Shown here one piece after another: positions 44,920 through 54,629 of a stretch of DNA of 64,000 bases. The position numbers and the translations under genes are program-made. The stretch is from Nocardioides houyundeii (lineage in GTDB: Bacteria > Actinomycetota > Actinomycetes > Propionibacteriales > Nocardioidaceae). The notes under the pieces were generated by a model. It was given only the letters and a program-made list of their open reading frames with translations, made no database searches and was not told the origin of the DNA. How positions within the stretch are numbered: the first letter of the stretch is position 1; every line of letters starts with the position of its first letter. The stretch covers positions 496,001 through 560,000 of the forward strand of contig NZ_CP025581.1 of NCBI RefSeq assembly GCF_002865585.1, in the 5' to 3' direction.

Positions 44920-45350
44920 GCCCGGCCCGCCGGCGCCGGGACGTGGGCTCGGGACTCCCAGCGGCGCGCGATCGCCACCCCGGCCAGGGCCGCGACCAGG
45001 GTGCCCAGCGAGTACGCCGCCGCCAGCAGCGGGCGCCCCTGGGCGAGCAGGTCACGCGTGGTCAGCGAGTACGCCGACAGCGTGGTGAAGCCGCCCAGCA
45101 GTCCGGGTCCCAGCAGGGCCGCGAGCTGGGGCCGCAGCCGCCGCCCGCGGCGGGCGGTGGCGGTCAGCAAGGTCAGGGGCAGCAGGGCCAGGGCGAAGGA
45201 GCCCAGGACGTTGAGGCACCAGGTGGTGAGGGCGAACCCCGGCCCGTCGGGGACCAGCTCGCCGAGCAGCCACCGCAGCAGACCGCCGGCGGCGCCACCG
45301 AGCGCGACCCATCCCAGCAGGCTCGGTCCGGCGGAGCCGGCCGAGCTCAC
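44916..45350 (-). CDS. crcB: Fluoride channel FluC/CrcB, first of a tandem pair
   Basis: A 144-residue Fluc-family protein with a slightly longer, more basic C-terminus than its partner. Segments are AAGGLLRWLLGEL, GTTWCLNVLGS-like (TTWCLNVLGSFA) and GGFTTLSAYS. The GTG start overlaps the stop of the preceding ATP-binding protein (GTGA). No fluoride riboswitch is visible ahead of it, and the coupling implies co-transcription with the regulator gene. Confidence 0.88.
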   Translation of the reverse strand: MSSAGSAGPSLLGWVALGGAAGGLLRWLLGELVPDGPGFALTTWCLNVLGSFALALLPLTLLTATARRGRRLRPQLAALLGPGLLGGFTTLSAYSLTTRDLLAQGRPLLAAAYSLGTLVAALAGVAIARRWESRAHVPAPAGRA

Positions 45351-46287
45351 GACACGTGGCTGTTGGCGGCGACGGTCGTCTGTGCGGTCGTCCACGGGGT
45401 CGGCGGCTGTCCCGCCGTCTGGTTGATGAACTCGTTGAGCAGCCACTGCTGGAGCCGACGCTGCTCGGCGTTGCGGGCCAGCGACAGCAGCCGCTGGGCC
45501 CGGCAGAAGGCGTCGGCGAGGTCGAACATCTCCAGCATGGTGGTGAAGATGGACGCCGACTGGGGGAGGCCTGGAAGACCAGGTTCGCCCGCTTCCCACC
45601 CCGGCGCAGGCTGGCGCCCACCTTGTCGAGCATGGCGGGCGGGAACTGCCGCTCGAAGGTGGCGAACATCCGGGACAGGTCCCGCGCCAGCGGATAGTCG
45701 GACTCGTGGGCGAGGGCGAGCAGCCGCAGCTCGCGCCGGAGGTTGTTGTACTGGTTGAGCACGCCGAGCAGGAGCTTGAGGTCGACGTTGAGCAGCTCGA
45801 CGGAGACGGCGTCGTCCATCGGGTACCACTCGACGTCGTCGTGCAGCCCGTCGATGACGCCCTCGCGCTCGCCGCCCTCCTGGAGGGTGCTCGCCGGCTC
45901 GAACCAGACGACCTTGCCGTTCCGCTCGATCGAGGCGCCCCACGCGTTGGCGGCCATGGACACCATGGAGAGCCCGCGCCCGAAGGTGGTGAGGAAGTTC
46001 TCGATGTCCTCCTCGTCGCCGCTCGCGGGGTCGGGCATCACCGGAGGACGTGAGGAGCCGTCGGAGACCTCGATGCGCGGGTGGTCGCGGGTGCCACGGA
46101 CCCGGACGCTGATCGGGGCCTCACCGTGCAGGATCGCGTTGGTGACCAGCTCGGAGACCCCCAGCTCGGCACAGTCCAAGAGGTCCTCGCGCCCCAGTTC
46201 GCGGCATAGACCCGAGACCCAGCGTCGCGCGTCGGCGACGGCACTGGGTGCGGAGTCCAGCGGCAACGCTGGTTTGTTGAGGGGCAA
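45347..46287 (-). CDS. ATP-binding regulatory protein (RsbW-like HATPase), broken by one base
   Basis: The N-terminal half (about 1-130) is a GHKL/HATPase domain with ELGVSELVTNAILHG and GRGLSMVSMAANAWG, as in anti-sigma kinases. The C-terminal half (about 140-312) is helical and unidentified, with LLGVLNQYNNLRRELRLLALAHE. The frame is lost within the G run 45562-45566; one added base joins the parts into about 313 residues. A sequencing error is likely. It could act with SpoIIE-type phosphatases such as that at 2-4 kb. Confidence 0.75.
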
Positions 46288-46496
46288 GGGGGGTCCTCGA
46301 TGGGTGCAGTGTGTGTCCAGCCAAGCACGCCATCACTACCCGCGTCCTCCAAGACACAAACACCAATGCAGGAATTGTTTGAGATTTGAACGGATTTAGG
46401 ATGTGAGGCAGGGAACGCGTCCCATATTTGGGCTTCCCCTGGACAGCGGCGGACAATGGACTTCCGGGATCATGTCACTTGCCGAAGGGGACCACC

Positions 46497-47966
46497 ATGA
46501 CCGCCCAGACCGCAGGACAACCCGAGCGGCACCGAGTCGTCGTCGTGGGCTCCGGCTTCGGCGGGCTCTTCGGCACCAAGGCGCTACGACGCTCCGACGT
46601 CGACGTCACCGTGGTCGCCAAGACCACCCATCACCTCTTCCAGCCGCTGCTCTACCAGGTGGCCACGGGGATCCTGTCCGAGGGAGAGATCGCTCCCCCC
46701 ACGCGTGAGGTGCTCGCCGGCCAGGACAACGCCCGGGTGCTGCTGGGCGAGGTCACCGACATCGACCTGGAGGCCCGCACGGTCACCTCCCAGGTGCTCG
46801 GTCGCCCCACCCAGACGCCGTACGACTCGCTGATCGTGGCCGCCGGGGCGGCGCAGTCCTACTTCGGCAACGACCAGTTCGCCGAGCACGCCCCCGGCAT
46901 GAAGAGCATCGACGACGCCCTGGAGCTGCGCGGCCGGATCTTCGGCGCCTTCGAGCTCGCCGAGCTCGGCGCCAGCCGCGGCGAGGACGTCGAGCACCTG
47001 CTCAACTTCGTGGTGGTCGGCGCCGGTCCCACCGGGGTCGAGATGGCCGGCCAGATCGCCGAGCTCGCCCACCGCACCCTGCGTCGGGACTTCCGCGCGA
47101 TCAACACCCGCCACGCCCGGGTGATCCTGGTCGACGCCGCCCCGCAGGTGCTCCCGCCCTTCGGCGCCAAGCTGGGCGACAACACCAAGCGCGAGCTGGA
47201 GAGGCTCGGCGTCGAGGTGATGCTCGGCGCGATGGTGACCGACGTCGACGAGCGCGGCCTGGAGCTGAAGTACAAGGACGGCCGCACCGAGCGTATCGAG
47301 GCCGTCACCAAGATCTGGGCCGCCGGTGTCCAGGCCTCCCCGCTGGGGCGCACGCTGGCCGAGCAGACGGGCGCCGCGCTGGACCGCGCGGGCCGGATCT
47401 CGGTCAACCCCGACCTCACCCTGCCCGGCCACCCCGAGGTTTTCGTGGTGGGCGACATGATCTCGCTGGACAACCTCCCGGGTGTTGCGCAGGTGGCGAT
47501 CCAGGGCGCCAAGTACGCCGCCAAGGAGATCGACGGGCGGATCAAGGGCAAGGCCCCGCAGGGCCCCTTCAAGTACTTCGACAAGGGCTCGATGGCGATC
47601 ATCAGCCGGTTCAACGCGGTGGCGATGGTCGGCAGGCTCCGGCTGACCGGCGTGATCGCCTGGCTGATGTGGCTCTTCGTCCACCTCTTCTACATGACCG
47701 GCTTCAAGAACCGGCTCACCGCGCTGATGCACTGGGCGGTGTCGTTCCTGGGCCGCGGACGGTCCGAGCGCACCACCACCGAGCAGCAGATCTTCGCCCG
47801 CGCCGCCCTCTCCCGGCTGGAGCGCGGCGCCGCGGACCTGGTCTCGGACCCCGGCGTGTACGACGCTCGCCGCGAGGATGAGGACCGGCGCGCCGAGCTG
47901 GAGGCCCGGGCCGCCGAGGAGGCCCGCCTCACCGACGCCGGCGAGCGCGGCGTCCACACCCGCTGA
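46497..47966 (+). CDS. ndh: Type II NADH dehydrogenase (NDH-2)
   Basis: A 489-residue single-subunit, non-proton-pumping NADH:quinone oxidoreductase of the respiratory chain. FAD motif VVVGSGFGGLFG, NADH motif VVGAGPTGVEMAG and quinone-site segment AIQGAKYAA are visible. A hydrophobic stretch near residues 385-405 anchors it to the membrane. The ATG at 46497 follows a GAAGGGG site. The Glu/Arg-rich C-terminal tail is longer than usual. Confidence 0.94.
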   Translation: MTAQTAGQPERHRVVVVGSGFGGLFGTKALRRSDVDVTVVAKTTHHLFQPLLYQVATGILSEGEIAPPTREVLAGQDNARVLLGEVTDIDLEARTVTSQVLGRPTQTPYDSLIVAAGAAQSYFGNDQFAEHAPGMKSIDDALELRGRIFGAFELAELGASRGEDVEHLLNFVVVGAGPTGVEMAGQIAELAHRTLRRDFRAINTRHARVILVDAAPQVLPPFGAKLGDNTKRELERLGVEVMLGAMVTDVDERGLELKYKDGRTERIEAVTKIWAAGVQASPLGRTLAEQTGAALDRAGRISVNPDLTLPGHPEVFVVGDMISLDNLPGVAQVAIQGAKYAAKEIDGRIKGKAPQGPFKYFDKGSMAIISRFNAVAMVGRLRLTGVIAWLMWLFVHLFYMTGFKNRLTALMHWAVSFLGRGRSERTTTEQQIFARAALSRLERGAADLVSDPGVYDARREDEDRRAELEARAAEEARLTDAGERGVHTR

Positions 47967-48001
47967 GGCGGGCAGTCCGCGCGGGACTGCCCGCCGCAGG
48001 G

Positions 48002-49228
48002 TCAGTCCTGCTCCTGCCAGACCCGGACCCAGTCGACCAGCGTGTGCTGGGTGCCGAGCCCCCGGTCGCCGGCCATCGCGATCTCGTAGTCCGAGGACAG
48101 CAACGACAGGATCAGGAACTGGGGCCGGTGGCTGATGCCGCGGCGGCTGCGCCAGGTCTCCTGCCCGTCGATCCGGAAGACGTACTCCTTCGGGGTCCAC
48201 TCCACGCTGAACACGTGGTAGCGCTTGAACCAGGAGTCGTTCCGGCCGGCCAGGAACCGGTTGACGTTCCGGATGTGCCCGCCGGTCTTGATCCGCTTGC
48301 CGCCGGGGGTGTTGTGGTAGGTGAAGGAGGTGATCCCGCCACTGGCCTTGCCGCTGCCGAACCACTCCACGACGTCGATCTCCGCGCCGGTGTAGCGCGG
48401 TCCCCGGCCGCCCTTGACGCTGGAGACGGGCTGCATCCAGAAGCTCGCGTGCTGACCGGCCCGGCGCTGGAACTTGATGCGCGCGGCGGCGACGCCGTAC
48501 GTGAACGCGAAGGAGTTCTCGGTGGAGACGTGCCCGTTGAGCCGGTAGGCGAACGGCCCCTCGCGCTTGCCCTTGCGCAGCGCCAGGCACTTGCCTGAGC
48601 GCGAGCGGTCGCGGAGCACCGAGAGCCGCAGCGCGCCCTTGACGACCCGGGCTGCCTTGGGGGCGCCCTTCGAGCACGCCCGCAGCGACTCCGGGCTGTA
48701 GGCGCGCCCCCGGTGGTGCCAGTCACCCGGCAGCCGGGAGCCCTTGAACTCGTCGGAGAAGACCGGATCCCCCCAGGTGGCGAGGTCTCCGACGTTGCTG
48801 GTCTTCGGGCCCACCTTGGCGCGGTAGGCGGCGGGCAGGCCGTTGCGCCGGGCCTTGAGCTGCACCTCGGCGACGCCCCCGGCCTTGGTGCGGACCGTGC
48901 GGACCGCCTTCCACCCGCTCGGGGTCCGTGCCTGGATGCGCACCTTGGTGCGGGCCCGGCCCGGCTTCACCCGGACCTGCAGCACCGCCGCCGCCCGGTC
49001 GGCGGGCGCCTTCGCCCGACCGTTCTGGGCGATGGGCGGCAGCACCTGGACCCGGACCTGACGTACGGCGGCGCGGGCGCTCGCCTCAGCCAGGGTCACC
49101 CGGGGTTCCGCGGCGACCGTGGAGCTGGTCGGCGCCGGAGCGGCGTTGCCGGCGGGTACGGCGGCCAGCAGGCCGGCGGGGAGGAGCAGCGCGACGAGTG
49201 CGCCGACATGACGGTAGGAGTGGCTCAC
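48002..49228 (-). CDS. Secreted GH16-family glycoside hydrolase
   Basis: A 408-residue exported enzyme. A signal peptide (about 1-30) is followed by a Lys/Arg-rich beta domain (about 45-150) of unknown type and then the GH16 jelly-roll. The catalytic motif is GAEIDVVEWFG (E-I-D-x-x-E). Substrates in the family include beta-1,3-glucans, agars and carrageenans. The GTG start at 49228 has an AAGGAA site; earlier in-frame starts would add residues unlike a signal peptide. Confidence 0.87.
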   Translation of the reverse strand: MSHSYRHVGALVALLLPAGLLAAVPAGNAAPAPTSSTVAAEPRVTLAEASARAAVRQVRVQVLPPIAQNGRAKAPADRAAAVLQVRVKPGRARTKVRIQARTPSGWKAVRTVRTKAGGVAEVQLKARRNGLPAAYRAKVGPKTSNVGDLATWGDPVFSDEFKGSRLPGDWHHRGRAYSPESLRACSKGAPKAARVVKGALRLSVLRDRSRSGKCLALRKGKREGPFAYRLNGHVSTENSFAFTYGVAAARIKFQRRAGQHASFWMQPVSSVKGGRGPRYTGAEIDVVEWFGSGKASGGITSFTYHNTPGGKRIKTGGHIRNVNRFLAGRNDSWFKRYHVFSVEWTPKEYVFRIDGQETWRSRRGISHRPQFLILSLLSSDYEIAMAGDRGLGTQHTLVDWVRVWQEQD

Positions 49229-49507
49229 GTGAGATTCCTTGGCAGTCGGGGAGCGGACCGGACTGGACCAGTCTGCGCAATCCCGGGCGACATTGCACCC
49301 CCACCGCATTCCCACCGCATCCCCACCGCCCGGCCTTCGGGTACGGCGTACTCTCCCGGGAACGCCGGTCGACCCAGCTGCGGTTTCCCCGGGTCCCCGG
49401 GGAAACCCTCAGTTCTTGAGCGTTGCAAACATCAATAACCGTCAGCTTCACCAGGTACCCGGTGAAACCGCCACCTTCGCGGCCGGCCCGGCCGTGGAGC
49501 CACCGGC
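49229..49507. repeat. Intergenic region with palindromes and short direct repeats
   Basis: Between two minus-strand genes lie three CCCACCGC units in a row (about 49300-49331). A 10-bp perfect hairpin, GTTTCCCCGG with complement and GTCC loop, is at 49383-49406. A near-perfect palindrome TTCACC-AGGTACCC-GGTGAA is at 49447-49466. The hairpins may terminate the thioesterase gene; the rest is unexplained. Confidence 0.6.
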
Positions 49508-50167
49508 TCACTCAAAGCGGTCGGGCCGCTCCTGGCTGTCGAACAGCTCGCGCGCCCACTTGGGCACGATGAAGATGCCCTCGGCCTCGACGCAGGGGCC
49601 GCCGGAGTCGCTGATGGTGCCCTTGGCGTAGGTCTTGTAGCCCTCGGTGCGGTCGATCCAGCCCTCGCAGGTCAGGTCGCCCAGCGGCGCGGGGCGCAGG
49701 TAGCGGATGGTGAGTCCGCCGGTCATCCCGGGCCTGCCGCCCGCACCGCAGGCCTCGCCGAGGGCCTGGTCGAGGATCAGGGCGCTGACGCCGCCGTGGG
49801 TCAGCCCCGGGGGCCCCTCGTAGGCGGCGCCGAGCCGGAAGTGGGCGGTGGCCCGACCGGCGGGGTCGCGGACGAAGTCGAGCGGGGGAGCGATGGGGTT
49901 GCGCACGCCCACCACGGCGTTGCCCCACGGGCGGGTGCTGCCGTCGGAGGAGTAGCGGACGCCGAACGAGCCCTCGATCTGGCTGTTCCTCAGCCGGGCG
50001 GTGATCGCCTCGATCTCGGCCTGCGCGCGCCGGATCTCCTCGTCGCCGACCGTGGTGCGCAGGGTGGCGTCGACCAGCTCCCGCACGCTCTGGGTGAAGG
50101 GCGAGTAGAGGGCCAGCTGTCCGGCCTGCTCGTCGGCGGCGAGGTCCTCGTGGTGGTAGCCATGCAT
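49508..50167 (-). CDS. Hotdog-fold acyl-CoA thioesterase (PaaI-like)
   Basis: A 219-residue protein. A helical N-terminal extension of about 90 residues is followed by a single hotdog domain with GPPGLTHGGVSALILDQALGEA and TIRYLRPAPLG. These are the substrate-pocket elements of PaaI-type thioesterases. It hydrolyses acyl- or aryl-CoA thioesters; the substrate is unknown. Confidence 0.85.
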   Translation of the reverse strand: MHGYHHEDLAADEQAGQLALYSPFTQSVRELVDATLRTTVGDEEIRRAQAEIEAITARLRNSQIEGSFGVRYSSDGSTRPWGNAVVGVRNPIAPPLDFVRDPAGRATAHFRLGAAYEGPPGLTHGGVSALILDQALGEACGAGGRPGMTGGLTIRYLRPAPLGDLTCEGWIDRTEGYKTYAKGTISDSGGPCVEAEGIFIVPKWARELFDSQERPDRFE

Positions 50168-50183
50168 GCGCCGGAGTCTAAGG

Positions 50184-51422
50184 TCAGTCCCCGGGACCGG
50201 GGAGCATCAGCACGAACGTCGTGTGCTCGCCCTCGGCGAGCTTGAGGTACCCGCCCATGGAGGTCGCCAGGTCCGAGGCGATGGTCAGCCCCAGCCCGCC
50301 CTGGCCGCCGTCCTTGCTGCTGATGCCCCGCTGGAACACCTCGTCGCCGATCGTCCTGATCCCGTCGTCGCTGACCCGGATCTCGACGAACCTCTCCTCG
50401 TCACGAGCCTCGACCTGGATCGGGCTGGTGCCGTAGGCGGAGGCGTTCTCGATCAGCACGTCGAGGATCTGCAGCACCGGGCCCGGCACCACCCGGGCCC
50501 GAACGGGGCCGCTGTCCACGTGCACGATCTGCAGACCGGCCGCCTCGACCTGGGGCCGCCAACGCGACACCACGTCGGCGACCAGGGCCGACAGGTCGAC
50601 GTCGACCGCGTCGCCGAGGCGTCGACCCCGGGCCAGTCCGAGCAGCTCGTTGATCGCGCTGCTCAACCGGTCCAGCTCGGGGAGGTAGCTCTCCAGCTCC
50701 TTGGCCACCTGCGGCGGGGTCTCGGGCCACAGCGCCAGGTCCTCCAGCTCCAGACGCAGCGCGGTGATGGGGGTACGCAGCTGGTGGGAGGCGTTGGCGG
50801 CGAACTCGCGCTCGCGCCGGATCAGGTCGTCGAGCTGGGTGGAGCTGCTGCGCAGTGCGGTGCCGATGGCCTCGGCCTCGGGGATCGAGTAGTGCGGGAA
50901 GTGGATGTCGAAGCGCCCGCGCCCCAGGTGGTCGGCCGCGTCCGCCAGCTCGCGGAACGGCCGGGAGAGCCAGCGGGCCAGCAGGAACCCGGTCAGCGCG
51001 GCGACCGCGGTGAGGCTCAGCCCGATCAGGATGAGCGGCACCAGCGCTTCGGAGATGCGCTGGTCGACGACGTTCCCCGAGCGGGACAGGGTCACGGACC
51101 CCCCGCCGGGCACGGCGCGGGTCTCCACGACGTCCCGCTCGGGGTCCACGGGTGGTCCGGAGGCCACGGTGCTGCCGTCGGCGTCGACGTACGAGACGGT
51201 GTCACCGCCGGTGACCAGGCTGCCCAGGTACGCCGGGTCCACCGGCGTCGCGTTCTCGGTGCGCTCCTGGAGCAGCAGCGCCAGCAGGGCGACGGAGCTG
51301 GAGACGTCACGACGTTCGTCGCTGCTCACCAGGTCGGCCAGGAGGTAGGCCCGGGGGATCCCGTAGAGGGCGATCATCGCGATGGTCATCCCCACCAGGC
51401 TGGCCACCAGGCGGTCACGCAC
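50184..51422 (-). CDS. Two-component sensor histidine kinase of the TasA/SipW locus
   Basis: A 412-residue membrane kinase with two membrane segments (about 5-27 and 130-152) around an extracellular sensor. A HAMP domain and HisKA (ANASHQLRTPITALRLE) follow, then HATPase with LIENASAYG, VSDDGI and GGLGLTIA. Its GTG start lies within the end of the response regulator gene (8-base overlap), so the two form a matched pair. Confidence 0.92.
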   Translation of the reverse strand: MRDRLVASLVGMTIAMIALYGIPRAYLLADLVSSDERRDVSSSVALLALLLQERTENATPVDPAYLGSLVTGGDTVSYVDADGSTVASGPPVDPERDVVETRAVPGGGSVTLSRSGNVVDQRISEALVPLILIGLSLTAVAALTGFLLARWLSRPFRELADAADHLGRGRFDIHFPHYSIPEAEAIGTALRSSSTQLDDLIRREREFAANASHQLRTPITALRLELEDLALWPETPPQVAKELESYLPELDRLSSAINELLGLARGRRLGDAVDVDLSALVADVVSRWRPQVEAAGLQIVHVDSGPVRARVVPGPVLQILDVLIENASAYGTSPIQVEARDEERFVEIRVSDDGIRTIGDEVFQRGISSKDGGQGGLGLTIASDLATSMGGYLKLAEGEHTTFVLMLPGPGD

Positions 51423-52134
51423 CGGCGCTGTCCTCCAGCCGGAAGCCGACGCCGCGGACCGTGGTCACCTGCGCCGGTGCTCCGGCGTCCTCGAGCTTCT
51501 GCCGCAGCCGGCCCACGGTGGCGTCGAGCATCTTCGTCGACCCGTACCAGTTCTCGTCCCACACGTCGCTGATCAGCTGCTCGCGGGTGACCACGGCGCC
51601 GCGTGTGGTGTCCAGCAGCGCCAGCACGTCGAACTCCTTCGAGGTGGCCGCCAGCTCGACGTCGCCGATCCAGATGCGCCGCGCCTGTACGTCGATCCGC
51701 AGGCCGTCGCGCGTGAGTGCCGGGGCCGCGGGGCCGGCGGCCGGGGCGGTCTCGGCCAGCGCGGTGCTGCGGCGCAGCAGCGCCCGGGCCCGCGCCAGCA
51801 GCTCGGCCAGCGCGAACGGCTTGGCGAGGTAGTCGTCGGCGCCGACGTCGAGGCCCACGACCCGGTCGAGCTCTCCGTCCCGGGCGGTCAGGATGATGAT
51901 GCCGCCGCGATAGCCGGCCTCGCGGGCCCGGCGGCAGACGTCGAGCCCGTCCAGGTCGGGAAGTCCGAGGTCCAGCAGCAGCAGGTCCACCCCGCCGTGG
52001 CCGAGTCGCTCCAGCGCCAGGAGCCCTTGGGCCACCCGCTCCACCACATAGCCCTCACGTTCGAGGGTGCGGACCAGGGGAGCGGCGATCTTGTCGTCGT
52101 CCTCGACGACCAGGACGTGAGTGGGCACGGTCAC
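51415..52134 (-). CDS. OmpR/PhoB-type response regulator of the TasA/SipW locus
   Basis: A 239-residue regulator. The receiver domain has VVEDDDK, the phospho-acceptor Asp in LLLLDLGLPD and the Lys in YLAKPFA. The C-terminal winged helix carries LISDVWDENWYGSTKMLDATVGRLRQK. The GTG start overlaps the stop of the small membrane protein (GTGA). It probably controls the upstream fibre genes. Confidence 0.92.
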   Translation of the reverse strand: MTVPTHVLVVEDDDKIAAPLVRTLEREGYVVERVAQGLLALERLGHGGVDLLLLDLGLPDLDGLDVCRRAREAGYRGGIIILTARDGELDRVVGLDVGADDYLAKPFALAELLARARALLRRSTALAETAPAAGPAAPALTRDGLRIDVQARRIWIGDVELAATSKEFDVLALLDTTRGAVVTREQLISDVWDENWYGSTKMLDATVGRLRQKLEDAGAPAQVTTVRGVGFRLEDSAGA

Positions 52135-52526
52135 AGAGCATACGGCGGCCTTGCCGTGGTCTTGATCACGCGGCGGGCTCGTGCGTCTTGAGCCAGCAGG
52201 GCGGGGATCGCGCAGCCCAGGAGCAGCAGCGCCAGGGAGCCGGCCGTCAGCGAGCCGCTCCCGGTGCCGCCGGGCAGACCCAGGGTGAGGTGGAGCAGGG
52301 TGCCCAGCACCGCGCCCGCAGCCACCAGGACCGCGCCCAGGTGGGACTCGAAGCAGTTGTGCAGCCCCATCTTGGCCGCGGTGAGGACCGAGATCCCGCC
52401 GAGCACCGCCTCCAGCATCTCGTAGGTGGTGCTCGGTGCGTCGAGCGCGCGTGTCAGGAGCAGGAGGGCGATGAGCAGGCACGCCAGCGAGGCGGCGCCG
52501 GAGGCCCGGGTGCGGGGGCGCCGCAT
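52131..52526 (-). CDS. Small integral membrane protein of the TasA/SipW locus
   Basis: A 131-residue protein with about four hydrophobic segments (LACLLIALLLLT, LEAVLGGISVLTAA, GAVLVAAGAVLGTLLHL, GSLALLLLGCAIPALL). No family is recognised. It overlaps the preceding gene's stop by one base (TGATG) and the regulator by GTGA. It may help anchor or sense the secreted proteins. Confidence 0.65.
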   Translation of the reverse strand: MRRPRTRASGAASLACLLIALLLLTRALDAPSTTYEMLEAVLGGISVLTAAKMGLHNCFESHLGAVLVAAGAVLGTLLHLTLGLPGGTGSGSLTAGSLALLLLGCAIPALLAQDARARRVIKTTARPPYAL

Positions 52527-53730
52527 CAGAACTCCTTGTCCGCAGGCCCGGACTCCTCGACCGAGGTGGTCGCCGACGGTCGGCCCAGCAGGTCGGTCAC
52601 CGTGCGGGTGGGGGACCACACCATGGTGCCCTCGTTGCTCGCCACCCGCGTCTGGAGGAACGAGGGGCTCTCGTCGAGCACGATGGTCACCACGGTGCGC
52701 GGCCTCCCGTCGGGGCCCGTCTCCGTGGAGGCCCGCATGGTCGAGGCCAGGGAGAACCCGGAGTTGACGTAGTTCCACCTGAGGTTGACGCTGCCGAGGT
52801 TGGTGCCGGTGACCTCGAGGGAGTCGTTGGTGATGAATCCGGAGCTGAACTTCACCTGCACGCTGCGGGGGCTTCCGTCCCAGCCGGCGACGATGCTGGA
52901 GAGGTTGACCTGGCGGTTGAACGTGTAGATAAGCGCGTCCCCGGCCTCGATCCGGCCGACGGTCGCGCCGCCGTTCTGTGCCTGCACGTCGCTGCCGGCC
53001 AGCGCCGGGCCGTTGTCGACGAGCCGGTTGGCGACCACGGGGGAGACGGTCTCGTTGCCGGCCCTGTCGGTGGCCACGGCCCGGAAGTCGTAGCGGCCGT
53101 CGGTCAGGGCGGCGGTGGGCGTGCTGCAGCTCCACGGTGCGGCGGTCATGGTGCAGAGGTCTCGGTAGGCCGTGGTGCCCGTGGGTGCGTGCTGGAGCAC
53201 GACCCGGGCAACTCCGGAGGTGGCGTCGGCGACGTTGCCGGCCGAGAAGGTCCGCACCCCGGTGAGGGTGGCGCCCGGGTCGACCATGGTGACGGTGGGA
53301 GCGAGGTTGTCCACCGTCGTACGCACGGGGGCGGAGGTGGCCTGGTAGCCGGCCTTGTCGGCCGCGACGGCGCGCAGCGAGTACTGCCCGTCGGCCCGCT
53401 CACGGGTGTTCCAGGAGCAGGAGTACGGCGCGCCGGTGGGCACGCACAGCGTCGTCCAGGTGCCGCCCGGGGGAGCTGCTGGACGGTGACTCCTGCGATG
53501 CCGGTCTCCCGGTCGGTGGCGGCGGCGACCACCGGCAGCGTGCCCTTGACGAAGACGCCGGGCTCGACCATCGAGACCGTCGGCGGGGTCCAGTCCGCGG
53601 CGGCGGTGACGGTCGCGGTCGCCGTGGTGCGCGCGGAGAAGGCCGCGGAGGAGAAGCCCGGGAAGGAGAGGGTCAGGACGGCGCCGAGGGCGACGACGGA
53701 GAGGGCGTTGAGGGAGCGGAAGCTCGTCAC
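52526..53730 (-). CDS. Secreted Ig-like repeat protein with SipW-type signal, broken by one base
   Basis: The N-terminal signal (VVALGAVLTLSFPGFSSAAFS) is of the SipW-cognate type found in TasA/camelysin-like proteins. Two Ig-like repeats follow; repeat starts are PPTVSMVEPG and APTVTMVDPG, with paired Cys such as CVPTGAPYSC. A third C-terminal beta domain holds IYTFNRQVNLSS. The frame is lost in the G run 53469-53473; one added base gives about 401 residues. The GTG start has a GAGGAGG site. It is probably a surface or matrix protein. Confidence 0.7.
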
Positions 53731-53883
53731 CTGGTCCTCCTCGGTCGGTGCTGTACGGCGGGTGTCGGCGCGGGTGGCGTGCGACGTGGTCAACGCTAGT
53801 GAGCGGCGCGCCACCGGACTTCCACAGCGATGCCTCAGGAGCTCCCCGTTTTGCTACCGGACGGTGCGTGCCTGGGGCGTCGG

Positions 53884-54495
53884 TCAGGCGGAGAGAAGCT
53901 CGGACGCGGGCGGCTCGGCGGCGGGGGCGATCGTCAGGTGCGGGGTCGCCACCTCCTGGCGCTTCCGGGTCGGCAGCAGCGCCTTGATCAGGTCACGCAG
54001 CGCCATCAGGGCGATGCCTGCGGCCGGGACGCCGATCAGGTACCTCCGGACCTGGGGGTCCGCCAGTCCGATGAAGGCCCATCCGAGGTGGGGGACCGTG
54101 TGGGCCACGACCGGCTGGTTGCCGGCGGGAAGGCTGAACTTCCACGGATCCGGGTCCGGGTTGGCGTCGCCCTGGGTGCGGAAGACGCGGGTGTCGTCCT
54201 TGCCGGGGCGGATCTTGGTGATCCGGTGGGTGACCAGGGTGCCGACGCCGCTGTCCGACGGGGGCAGGTAGGTGATGACGTCGCCCACGGCCAGGTCCTC
54301 GACCGGGACCTGCCTCTCGAAGGCGACCGACCCCTTCTCGAAGGTCCCCGACATCGAGCCGCCGGTGATGACGTAGCGCTCGTAGCCGAAGAACCCGGGG
54401 ACGATGTAGGCGGTGCAGCCGACCATGACGGCGATCAGGAGCACGTTGTTGAGCAGCCGCACAGGCCGGCGCAGCGCCTTGGTGACTCGCAACAT
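53884..54495 (-). CDS. sipW: SipW-like (ER-type) signal peptidase I
   Basis: A 203-residue membrane peptidase of family S26B with two membrane segments (about 17-37 and 155-170). The catalytic Ser is in TGGSMSGTF. The second catalytic residue is a His (LVTHRITKI) where ordinary bacterial signal peptidases have Lys. This is the hallmark of SipW, which processes TasA-like substrates. Its neighbours on both sides carry matching signal peptides. Confidence 0.88.
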   Translation of the reverse strand: MLRVTKALRRPVRLLNNVLLIAVMVGCTAYIVPGFFGYERYVITGGSMSGTFEKGSVAFERQVPVEDLAVGDVITYLPPSDSGVGTLVTHRITKIRPGKDDTRVFRTQGDANPDPDPWKFSLPAGNQPVVAHTVPHLGWAFIGLADPQVRRYLIGVPAAGIALMALRDLIKALLPTRKRQEVATPHLTIAPAAEPPASELLSA

Positions 54496-54569
54496 GTCGT
54501 GCTCCTGGGTGTCCTGGGGTCAGCGGGGGGCTCAGCAGTGGTCCGGGGGGTGCGGCGGTGGTCCGGGGT

Positions 54570-54595
54570 GGCAGGGCGCCCTGGGGCGCCCTGCC
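54570..54595 (-). terminator. Hairpin between TasA-like and SipW-like genes
   Basis: A perfect 11-bp stem (GGCAGGGCGCC with complement, loop CTGG) lies downstream of the TasA-like stop. It could attenuate transcription so that the fibre subunit is made in excess over the peptidase. Confidence 0.65.
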
Positions 54596-54629
54596 TCAAC
54601 CCTGCTGTGCCACGTCCCCGGAGAGGGGC

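Noticed and set aside
45351..45400. Fluoride riboswitch ahead of the crcB pair
   Set aside because: The start is inside the overlapping upstream gene, and I could not find the conserved crcB-motif pattern.
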